Source of the DNA: Nocardioides sp. Arc9.136
Lineage (GTDB): Bacteria > Actinomycetota > Actinomycetes > Propionibacteriales > Nocardioidaceae
Direction of reading: 5' to 3'
NCBI RefSeq assembly: GCF_030506255.1
Contig: NZ_CP113431.1
Coordinates: forward strand, 1,116,001-1,180,000
DNA length: 64,000 bases
Part shown: positions 34,134 to 43,700 of the stretch, in pieces
Numbering within the stretch: the first letter of the stretch is position 1
Layout: the number at the start of each line of letters is the position of its first letter
Notes under the pieces: model-generated
What the model saw: the letters and a program-made list of their open reading frames with translations, nothing else
The model's database searches: none
What the model was told of the DNA's origin: nothing
Made by a program: the position numbers and the translations under genes

Positions 34134-35421
34134 AGGCCACCATCGCCAGCAGCAGCGGCAGCTGGCCGGTGAGCTGGTGCCGCTTGGGCAGCAGCCGGAT
34201 CGCGCGGTCGTGCGCGGCCACCACACCCACGACGTGGCCGATCACGACGGCGAGCACCTTGGTGTTCGCCAGCAGCGTCGGGTGGTAGGAGAGCCAGTAG
34301 TTGACCCCCCAGTCGCCGGTACCGAGCAGGTCCTGGCCCTTGCTCAGCGGGTCGCTGGCCTGGATGAGCGTCTGCTGACCGACCTGGACCAGGTAGGTGA
34401 GGTAGTGGGCCACGATGTAGCCCACGATGATCGGCACCACCGAGTGCGCGAACTGGTTGGGCAGGGTGCGGCGGTCCGTGCCGGGGCCGACCCCGGTCGC
34501 CATCGTGCCGACCGCGAAGATCAGCCCGACGCCCACGACGAAGGATAGCATCGCCAGGTTGTTGAGCAGCTGCACCGAGACGTCGCTGGACTGGATGAAC
34601 TTCACCCAGGGCGTGGACTCCTTGAAGGAGTCGAACGCCGTGCTGCCGAAGAGCACCGCCACCACCGCGACCAGGCCGGGACGCACCGTCACCGAGTCGA
34701 GGTTGGCGAGGGGGCTGCGCACGAGGAGCCGGCCGTCGCGCCGTCCCCAGGGGGACAGCTTGGCCACGAGCGAGGAGTAGACCTCGAACGGGTCGGCCCG
34801 CTCGTAGAAGGTGTTGCCGAACAGCGCGCCGCCGAGCAGCATCACCGCGACGTACGTCGCGACCCAGAGCCGGACCGGACCCAGCTCGGTGGAGAACGGG
34901 TAGACCAGCTCGATCCACACGAAGGCGTAGAGGCCGATCGCGGCCGGCCACACCCCGAGCCGCTCGGGGTAGGTGAAGACGCCCTGGTCCGGGTCGCCGC
35001 CGGAGACGCGGGCGAACAGCAGGTTGATGGTGCGGACCGGGCTGATCGCCTTCCACACCGGCCCCAGGAGCAGCGACAGCGGCACCAGGCCGACCCACCA
35101 CCACACGTAGAACATGCCGAAGACCGGGTTGGTCAGCAGGTCCTGGCCCAGGACGGCGGCGTACGCGCCGTACAGGAAGACCGCCATGCCCAGGACGCGC
35201 AGGACGACGCGGAACGCCGTGGCGTCGACGACCCGCTCGAGGAACGCCGGCGCCGGACGGCCCGAGGTGGCGGCGTCGTACCGCGGCTTGCGCCACGCCA
35301 GCGCCAGCACGGTGAAGGACACCGTCAGGGCGGCCACCGCGCCGGCGATCGCCAGCTCGGGGGAGATCGGCAGGTCCTTGGCGCCGCCGATCCCGTGGGC
35401 GAGGTACTGCCCGTCGCTCAC
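34096..35421 (-). CDS. Multi-spanning membrane protein (fenitrothion-hydrolase-like annotation)
   Basis: A 441-residue protein with about 10 predicted transmembrane helices, an N-terminal AHGIGGAKDLPISPELAI segment and conserved aromatic/His residues in YVWWWVGLVPLSLLLGPVWKAISPVRT and in WLSYHPTLLANTKVLAVVIGHVVGV. Actinobacterial relatives are often annotated fenitrothion hydrolase, a name transferred from a proteobacterial membrane protein. True activity is unknown. It follows the copper-protein-like lipoprotein gene with a four-base overlap, so a shared membrane/redox role is inferred. GTG start. Confidence 0.75.
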   Translation of the reverse strand: MSDGQYLAHGIGGAKDLPISPELAIAGAVAALTVSFTVLALAWRKPRYDAATSGRPAPAFLERVVDATAFRVVLRVLGMAVFLYGAYAAVLGQDLLTNPVFGMFYVWWWVGLVPLSLLLGPVWKAISPVRTINLLFARVSGGDPDQGVFTYPERLGVWPAAIGLYAFVWIELVYPFSTELGPVRLWVATYVAVMLLGGALFGNTFYERADPFEVYSSLVAKLSPWGRRDGRLLVRSPLANLDSVTVRPGLVAVVAVLFGSTAFDSFKESTPWVKFIQSSDVSVQLLNNLAMLSFVVGVGLIFAVGTMATGVGPGTDRRTLPNQFAHSVVPIIVGYIVAHYLTYLVQVGQQTLIQASDPLSKGQDLLGTGDWGVNYWLSYHPTLLANTKVLAVVIGHVVGVVAAHDRAIRLLPKRHQLTGQLPLLLAMVAFTVGGLYLLFAA

Positions 35422-35786
35422 CGGACCTCGAGCTGCACGATCACCTGGTCGAGGTCGTGGGACTCGACCTCGACGACACCCGGCTGGTCCAGCGTGATCG
35501 GCAGCGTGGTGGTCCCGGCGCCGTATTCGAGCGTCTGCTCGGGCGAGGAGTGCACGTGGATCTCGCCGCCCTCGTCGGCCTGCACGACCAGCTCGACGTC
35601 CTGACCGGCACTGACCTCGACGCGCTCGCCGTTCGGCGTGACCGTGCCGCCCTCGAAGGTGACCTCGATCGTCTCGGTGTCGCCGGAGGACTGGGGCGCG
35701 GGCTCGTCGTCGCCGCAGGCAGTGCCCGTGGCGAGGGTCACGGCCAGGACCGCGGCGGTGGCCGCGAGTCGTCGCATCGAGTGCAT
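35418..35786 (-). CDS. Cupredoxin-like lipoprotein
   Basis: A 122-residue lipoprotein: signal peptide 1-23 with the lipobox ATGTAC (Cys24), an acidic linker, then a compact beta-sandwich (about 38-122) with GTVTPNGERVEVSAGQDVELVVQADEG-type strands and EIHVHSSPEQ. This resembles cupredoxin_1 domains. Only His78 and His80 are obvious metal ligands, and no C-terminal C-x-H-x-M site is present, so copper binding is uncertain. The ATG at 35786 has GAGGAAAG 8 bases upstream, which decides it over upstream starts. The next gene begins within its stop codon. Confidence 0.8.
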   Translation of the reverse strand: MHSMRRLAATAAVLAVTLATGTACGDDEPAPQSSGDTETIEVTFEGGTVTPNGERVEVSAGQDVELVVQADEGGEIHVHSSPEQTLEYGAGTTTLPITLDQPGVVEVESHDLDQVIVQLEVR

Positions 35787-35934
35787 GCTGGTGACTTTCC
35801 TCATGGGATCGGGTAGGTGACGTCTGCCAGAATCGCACGTTGAGCAAGCGCGAACGGGCACGGGTCCCGTGGCGCCGGACCCCGCCGGGGACCGGGGACG
35901 AGCACCGACGGGCAGTCGGGGGAGGGTGGTCGGG

Positions 35935-37428
35935 ATGAGCGAGCGGCTGCGGCCCCGCGACCTCGCCATCCTGGCCGAGGAGACGACGTCGGCGCCCGCC
36001 CACAACGCGACGGTCGAGATCTTCGAGTGCGCGGAGTCCGGCTTCGACCACGAGCGGTTGATGTGCCTGATCCGCGACCGGATCTCCTTCGTGCCCCGCT
36101 ACCGCCAGCGGCTGCAGCAGGTGCCGGGCCGCCTCGCGAACCCCGTGTGGGTCGACGACGAGCACTTCGACCTCGCCTACCACGTACGCCGCTCGGCGCT
36201 CCCGCGCCCGGGCACCCACGACCAGCTGCGCGAGCTCGTCGGGCGGATCGTCTCCCGGCCGCTGGACCGCAGCCGGCCGCTGTGGGAGATGTACCTCGTC
36301 GAGGGTCTCGCCGGTGGCCGGGTCGCCCTGCTCTCCAAGGCCCACCAGGTGCTGGTCGACGGGGTCGACACCGTCGACCTCGGCCAGCTGCTCCTCGACG
36401 TCAATCCTGAGCCGAAGATCCTCGGCGGCGACGACTGGCGGCCGCAGCGGCGACCGTCCTCGGCCGCGATGCTCGCCGAGGCCGCGCGCGACTCGGTGGC
36501 CCACCCGCGCACCGTCCTCGACACCGCTCGGGGCACCGGAGGCGCGCTGCTGCGCACCGCTGAGTCCACCGCCGGCACGGCCGGGCGGGTGCTCGGCGGC
36601 CTCGCCGGTCGCCGCCCCCAGGGCTCCGGCGGCCTCGAGGGCCCGCTCTCCCAGCAGCGCCGCGTGGTGACGGTCGAGACCCGGCTGGAGGACTACCGCC
36701 GGGTCCGCGACGTCCACGGCGGCACCGTCAACGACGTCATCCTGGCCACGGTCACCGGCGGGCTGCGGGCCTGGCTGATGACGCGCGACGAGTCGCTGCG
36801 CGGCTTCCGCCGGATGCGGGCCGTCGTGCCGGTCTCGGTCATCGACACCGAGCTCGAGGCCACGTCGCTCGGCAGCCAGATCGCCGCGCACTACGTGGAC
36901 CTCCCGGTCGGCGAGGCGAGCCCGGTGGTGCGCCTGCACCAGGTCAGCTACTCCTTCCAGGTCCACCAGGACACCGGCCGCGGGGTCGCCGCGAACCGGC
37001 TCGCGGGGATCGCGGGCTTCGCCCCGACGACCTTCCACGCGATCGGCTCCCGGCTGGCCGCCGCGGAGGTCCGGCGCGGCTACCAGGTGAGCGTCACCAA
37101 CGTCCCCGGTCCGCAGTCGGCGCTGTACGCCGCCGGCGCGCGGATGGTCGCCAGCTACCCCGTGCACCCGCTGGTCCAGGGGCACCCGCTGGCGGTCGGC
37201 GCCACGTCGTACGACGGCGGGGTGTTCTACGGCATCACCGCCGACCGCGACCGGTTGCCTGACGCCGACCTCCTCGGCACCTGCCTCACCGAGGCGCTCG
37301 ACGAGCTGCTCGACACCGTCAACGGCGGCCGGACGCGGGCTCCGCGGGGACGCCGGTCCGCGTCGCGCCCGACCTCGCCGGGAGCGACCCCGCCCCGGTC
37401 CGTCCCACCTCGAGGGAGCCGCCCGTGA
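35935..37428 (+). CDS. Wax ester synthase/diacylglycerol acyltransferase (WS/DGAT) family protein
   Basis: A 497-residue protein of the WES acyltransferase family, which makes triacylglycerol or wax esters from acyl-CoA. It has RPLWEMYLVEGL, NDVILATVTGGLRAWL and the late SVTNVPGPQ block. The active-site HHxxxDG motif reads HQVLVDG (137-143): the first His is kept but the second is Gln. Activity may thus be altered. ATG at 35935 has GGGGGAGGG upstream. The stop overlaps the start of the DUF6912 gene (GTGA). Confidence 0.87.
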   Translation: MSERLRPRDLAILAEETTSAPAHNATVEIFECAESGFDHERLMCLIRDRISFVPRYRQRLQQVPGRLANPVWVDDEHFDLAYHVRRSALPRPGTHDQLRELVGRIVSRPLDRSRPLWEMYLVEGLAGGRVALLSKAHQVLVDGVDTVDLGQLLLDVNPEPKILGGDDWRPQRRPSSAAMLAEAARDSVAHPRTVLDTARGTGGALLRTAESTAGTAGRVLGGLAGRRPQGSGGLEGPLSQQRRVVTVETRLEDYRRVRDVHGGTVNDVILATVTGGLRAWLMTRDESLRGFRRMRAVVPVSVIDTELEATSLGSQIAAHYVDLPVGEASPVVRLHQVSYSFQVHQDTGRGVAANRLAGIAGFAPTTFHAIGSRLAAAEVRRGYQVSVTNVPGPQSALYAAGARMVASYPVHPLVQGHPLAVGATSYDGGVFYGITADRDRLPDADLLGTCLTEALDELLDTVNGGRTRAPRGRRSASRPTSPGATPPRSVPPRGSRP

Positions 37429-37772
37429 GGGTCTACCTGCCCACGACGCTGACCGGGCTCGCCGCGTGGCACGCGGCGGGCGAGGTCCCGGCCGGGACCG
37501 ACCGCGTCGTGGCGCCGGACGAGACCGAGGAGGGCGAGTACGCCGCGCTGCTGGGCGCCGCGGACGCCTCGGCGGCGCTGCTCGCGGGCCCGGGCCGGCG
37601 GGTCGTCGTCGTGGCGGAGCTCGCCGACGGTGCCCCCTCCGACGGGCCGGTGCCGCTGAAGCAGGTGGTGGCCGTGCACGCGGACACCGAGGACCGTCCG
37701 GTCGACGCCGACCCCGACGAGGACCTGGCCTGGTTCGCGACGCAGGAGATCGAGTTCCTGATCTCGGGCTGA
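37425..37772 (+). CDS. DUF6912 family protein
   Basis: A 115-residue protein beginning MRVYLPTTLTGLAAWHAAG and ending LAWFATQEIEFLISG, matching the actinobacterial DUF6912 pattern. Alternating strands and helices and an acidic pI are apparent, with no catalytic motif. Function is unknown. It is translationally coupled to the WS/DGAT gene upstream. Confidence 0.82.
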   Translation: MRVYLPTTLTGLAAWHAAGEVPAGTDRVVAPDETEEGEYAALLGAADASAALLAGPGRRVVVVAELADGAPSDGPVPLKQVVAVHADTEDRPVDADPDEDLAWFATQEIEFLISG

Positions 37773-37778
37773 GGCTCG

Positions 37779-37784
37779 TACCGT
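37779..37784 (+). promoter_or_regulatory. pruA: -10 box (TACCGT), leaderless, for pruA
   Basis: TACCGT with exactly 7 bases to the ATG at 37792. It supports that start over GTG 37783, which lies within the box. Confidence 0.58.
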
Positions 37785-37791
37785 GGCGCCC

Positions 37792-39420
<1,629 letters not shown>

Positions 39421-39422
39421 CC

Positions 39423-39554
39423 GTGGTCCCGCTGCACCTCGGCGCCCTCCACCCGATGGAGCAGGTGCTGACCCTCGTGCTCGCCTTCGGGCCGTTCCTC
39501 GTGCTCGGCGTGGTCATCGTGCTGCGCCGGCGCCAGGAGGACGACGAGGACTGA
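39423..39554 (+). CDS. 43-residue single-helix membrane protein
   Basis: GTG start two bases after the pruA stop. The product begins MVPLHLGALHPMEQVLT, has one transmembrane helix (about 15-34, LTLVLAFGPFLVLGVVIVL) and a charged end RRRQEDDED. Similar microproteins of the form HPMEQxLTLxLAFGPFxVLGxVI followed by Arg and acidic residues occur in other actinobacteria. Function is unknown. It is probably co-transcribed with pruA and is followed directly by the palindromic repeat. Confidence 0.72.
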   Translation: MVPLHLGALHPMEQVLTLVLAFGPFLVLGVVIVLRRRQEDDED

Positions 39555-39566
39555 TCCCCGGTGGGC

Positions 39567-39646
39567 TGCTTCCCGGGGCAGTCCGTTGCTTCCCGGGGCA
39601 GATCTGCCCCGGGAAGCGAGGGAGTCCCCGGTGGACCGGGGACTCC
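39567..39646. repeat. Palindromic repeat, copy 2 (inverse orientation)
   Basis: 39588-39617 is a perfect 30-base palindrome with GCTTCCCGGGG arms and an AGATCT core; 39621-39646 has GGAGTCCCCGGT arms. The outer element is preceded by a partial direct copy of TGCTTCCCGGGGCAG (39567 and 39587). Read on the minus strand, the order and sequence match 28279-28341, with a paired change in one stem (ACC/GGT there, CCC/GGG here). It sits between convergent genes, as copy 1 does. Confidence 0.8.
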
Positions 39647-39678
39647 TGCAGCCGACCGGCCACGCCGGCCCCGCCGGC

Positions 39679-40173
39679 TCAGCGCGCGAGGTACTCCCGG
39701 CCGACGGTGTTCTCCACCTTCAGCGACTTCAGCAGCATGTCGGCGACGAGCGACTCGATCTTGCCCGCGACGAGCGGGATGCGGACGGTGATCGTGAGCT
39801 CGACGTGCTCGGTGGTGTGGCCGGCCTCGTCGAGCAGGCGGATGCTGCCGGACATCTCGCCGGGCTTGCCGGGGATGGTGACCTTGACGTCGCAGTCGGT
39901 GGGGGAGGTCCAGGTCTCCTCCTGGATGATCTCGATCTCGTCGCCGACCAGCTTCTTGGCGAACGACGGGATGCCGTCGGCGCTCTGCCACTGCTGGATG
40001 CGGACGGTCGCACCGGTGGTGAGGTCGCCCGCGGCCGGCTCGACGGTCACGTGCTGGCGCAGCACGCCGGACCGGACGCAGACCTCCTCGCGGAACGACG
40101 CGTCGGTGAGCATGGCGTAGACAGCGCTCGCGGGCGCGTCGTACGTCAGGTCGTGGGTGATCTGCTTGGCCAT
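39679..40173 (-). CDS. DUF2505 domain-containing protein (START/SRPBCC-like)
   Basis: A 164-residue protein starting MAKQITHDLTYDAPASAVYAML. It contains the DUF2505 core (DASFREEVCVRSG, GIPSFAKKLVGDEIEIIQEETW) and an amphipathic C-terminus EYLAR. The fold predicted for the family is the SRPBCC helix-grip, which binds hydrophobic ligands. Ligand and role are unknown. Its ATG overlaps the stop of the paralogous gene upstream (ATGA), so the two are a coupled tandem duplication. Confidence 0.87.
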   Translation of the reverse strand: MAKQITHDLTYDAPASAVYAMLTDASFREEVCVRSGVLRQHVTVEPAAGDLTTGATVRIQQWQSADGIPSFAKKLVGDEIEIIQEETWTSPTDCDVKVTIPGKPGEMSGSIRLLDEAGHTTEHVELTITVRIPLVAGKIESLVADMLLKSLKVENTVGREYLAR

Positions 40174-40664
40174 CAGGCCCCCTTCAGGTACGCGGTACCG
40201 ACGACGTGCTCGGCGTCGAGCCCGGCGACGATCTTCTCCGACATCAGCTTCTCCAGCCTGCCGCCGACCAGCGGGACCTTGACCTTGACGTCGAGCTCCA
40301 CCACCTCGCGGGTGGTCGAGCCCTCCGGGCGCAGGGTCACGGTCCCGGTGACGGTCGTCGGCTTGCCGGGTGCCTCGATGCGCACCGTGCCCCCGGTGGT
40401 GTCGGACCAATCCTCGTGCTGGACCGCGCGGGTCGTCTCCCCGGCGAAGGTCCGCGCGAAGGACGGCAGGTCGTCGGTGCGCTGCACCTGGTCGACGGTG
40501 AGGGTGAACCCGCCACCGGTCCGCTCCAGGGTCACCTCGGCGGAGACCACGCCCATGGCGGTGCACACCGCCTCGCGGAACGCCGGGTCCGCGAGCATCG
40601 CGAAGACCGCCTGCGGCGGCGCGTCGTACACCAGGTCGTGACGGAGCCTCATGGCGCTCATCAT
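40173..40664 (-). CDS. DUF2505 domain-containing protein, paralogue
   Basis: A 163-residue (or shorter) protein aligned over its whole length with its downstream neighbour: RLRHDLVYDAPPQAVFAMLADPAFREAVC, DLPSFARTFAGETTRAVQHEDW, and a C-terminal EHVVGTAYL. Three candidate ATG starts (40664, 40661, 40652) are all compatible; alignment to the paralogue favours one of the two downstream starts. It is divergent from the glutamate dehydrogenase gene, 54 bases away. Confidence 0.85.
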   Translation of the reverse strand: MMSAMRLRHDLVYDAPPQAVFAMLADPAFREAVCTAMGVVSAEVTLERTGGGFTLTVDQVQRTDDLPSFARTFAGETTRAVQHEDWSDTTGGTVRIEAPGKPTTVTGTVTLRPEGSTTREVVELDVKVKVPLVGGRLEKLMSEKIVAGLDAEHVVGTAYLKGA

Positions 40665-40705
40665 GCCGCCCCACCCGCGCGGTTGAGGGGGCGTCCACGA
40701 CGGCC

Positions 40706-40711
40706 TAGGGT
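40706..40711 (+). promoter_or_regulatory. -10 box (TAGGGT), leaderless, for NAD-glutamate dehydrogenase
   Basis: TAGGGT with exactly 7 bases to GTG at 40719. The ATG two codons later (40725) has GAGG upstream and is an alternative if a leader exists. Confidence 0.58.
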
Positions 40712-40718
40712 CACCGAG

Positions 40719-43700
40719 GTGTCAATGGCGACGCAGGACCGGGACAAGGCCGAGCTCATCGGCAGGGCGATCGAGCTGGCGCGGACGGGGCGCGGGAGCG
40801 GGGGACCACCCCACGACAGCGTCGAGGGACTGCTGCGGGCCTACTACCGCCACGTCGCGGCCGAGGACGTCCTGGACCGCACCGAGGTCGACGTGTACGG
40901 CGCGCTCGCGTCGCACCACCGGCTCGCCGCGGACCGGCCGCAGGGCCGGGCCGCGATCCGGGTCACCACGCCGACGGTGGCCGACCAGGGCTGGTCGGCG
41001 GCCGGTCACTCGGTGGTGGAGGTGGTCGTCGACGACATGCCGTTCCTCGTCGACTCCCTGACCATGGAGCTCTCCCGCCAGCTGCGCGACGTCCACGTCG
41101 TGATCCACCCGCTCTTCGACGTCGTCCGCGACGTCACCGGGGCCCTGCAGTCCGTCGTCCCCGTCGAGGACGGGGCCAAGGAGCCGGCGCCGGGGGCGGT
41201 GCGGGAGTCCTGGATGCACGTCGAGGTCGACCGCGTCGCCGACGACGAGGACACCGCCAGGATCGAGGAGGACCTCCGGCGGGTCCTGGAGGACGTCCGC
41301 GAGGCGGTCGAGGACTGGACCAAGATGCACGACCGGGTCCGCGAGATCGTCGCCGACCTCGAGGAGCAGCCCCCGCCGCTGGACCCCGAGGAGGTGCGCC
41401 AGGGCCGCGAGCTGCTGACCTGGCTGGCCGACGAGCACTTCACCTTCCTCGGCTACCGCGAGTACCACCTCGAGGAACGCGACGGCCACGACCACCTGCG
41501 CGCCGACCCCGGCACCGGGCTCGGCATCCTGCGGTTCGACCCGCCGCAGTCCGAGGAGTCCGGACGGCTGCCCGAGCGGGTGCGCGCCAAGGCGCGCGAG
41601 GAGACGCTGCTGGTGCTGACCAAGGCCAACTCGCGCTCCACGGTCCACCGCCCGGCGTACCTCGACTACGTCGGCGTCAAGACGTTCGACGAGTCCGGCC
41701 GGGTGGTCGGCGAGCGCCGGTTCCTCGGGCTGTTCTCCAGCGCGGCGTACACCGAGTCGCTCATGCGGATCCCGCTGCTGCGCGAGAAGGCCGCGGAGGT
41801 GCTCGCCCGGTCCGGCTTCGACCCGCTCAGCCACGACGGCAAGGCGCTCCTCGACACCCTCGAGACCTATCCGCGCGACGAGCTCTTCCACACGCCGGTC
41901 GACGAGCTCGCCCCGATCGCGGAGGCCGCGATGCAGGCGCGCGAGCGGCGCGCGGTGCGCATGTTCGCGCGGCTCGACACCTACGGCCGCTACGTCTCGG
42001 TCCTCGTCTACCTCCCGCGCGACCGGTACAACACCGCGGTCCGGGAGCGGTTCGCCGCGATCCTCGCCGAGCGGCTCGGCGGCGGGTCCACCGAGTTCAC
42101 GGTCCGGATCGGGGAGTCGACCACCGCGCGGGTGCACTTCGTGGTCCACCTGCCCGCGGGCGCGGCGACCACCGAGATCGACGCCGCGGACCTCGAGAAG
42201 CGCCTTGCCGACGCGAGCCGCAGCTGGCGCGACGACTTCCTGACCGCGGTGCACGCTGAGTACGGCGAGGAGGCCGGCGCCGCGCTCGGGCGGAGGTACG
42301 TCGAGTCCTTCCCCGAGGCCTACAAGGAGGACTTCGCCCCGCGCACGGCAGCGATCGACCTCGGCCGGCTCGAGGCGATCCCGGGCGAGGAGGGCATCGA
42401 CCTCTCCCTGCACGAGCAGGTCGACGCCGCGCCGGGGGAGGGGCGGCTCAAGGTGTTCCGGATCGGCGAGCCGCTCTCGCTCTCGAGCGTGCTGCCGATG
42501 CTGTCCTCGCTCGGTGTGGAGGTGGTCGACGAGCGGCCCTACGAGCTCACGGGGCTGGAGCGCCGCTCGTTCGTCTACGAGTTCGGCCTGCGCCACGGCC
42601 ACGAGCTGCCGCCGCACGCGCGGGAGCTGGTGCAGGACACGTTGCGCGCGGTGTGGGACGGCTACAACGAGACCGACGGCTTCAACGCGCTCGTGCTGGC
42701 GGCGGGGCTGACCTGGCGCCAGGCGTCGGTGCTGCGCGCCTACGCCCGCTACATGCGCCAGGGCGGTTCGCCGTTCGCGCTCAGCTCCATCGCCGGGGCG
42801 CTGGTCGCCAACGTCGACATCACCCGGCTGCTGGTCCGGCTCTTCGAGACCCGGTTCGACCCCGCGCTCGAGCACACCGACGGGGGCGAGGACGTGAGCG
42901 AGGACGGGCGCGACCGCGACGCACGCCAGGCGGAGCTGCGCGAGGAGGTGCTGCGCGCGCTGGACGAGGTGGCCAGCCTCGACCACGACCGCATCCTGCG
43001 CTCGTACCTGACCCACGTCGGCGCGACGCTGAGGACCAACTACTTCCGGCCGGCCGACGACTTGCCCGGCGGCGCGCCGCGGCGCTACCTCTCCCTCAAG
43101 CTCGACCCCTCGCAGATCCCCGACCTCCCCGCACCGCGGCCCCGCTTCGAGATCTTCGTGCACTCGCCCCGGGTCGAGGGCGTGCACCTGCGGTTCGGGT
43201 CGGTCGCCCGCGGCGGGCTGCGCTGGTCCGACCGCCGCGACGACTTCCGCACCGAGGTGCTCGGCCTGGTCAAGGCGCAGATGGTCAAGAACACCGTCAT
43301 CGTGCCGGTCGGTGCGAAGGGCGGGTTCTACTGCAAGCAGCTGCCCGACGCCCGCGACCGCGAGGCGTGGCTGGCCGAGGGCGTCGACTGCTACCGGACG
43401 TTCATCCGGGGCCTGCTCGACGTGACCGACAACCTCGTCGACGGGGAGACCGTGCCGGCGCCGCACGTCGTGCGCCACGACGGCGACGACACCTACCTGG
43501 TGGTGGCGGCGGACAAGGGCACGGCGACGTTCTCCGACATCGCCAACGGGGTCGCGCACGACTACGGGTTCTGGCTCGGCGACGCCTTCGCCAGCGGCGG
43601 GTCGGTCGGCTACGACCACAAGGCGATGGGCATCACCGCGCGCGGCGCGTGGGTCTCGGTGCAGCGGCACTTCCGCGAGCGCGGGATCGACAGCCAGGCC

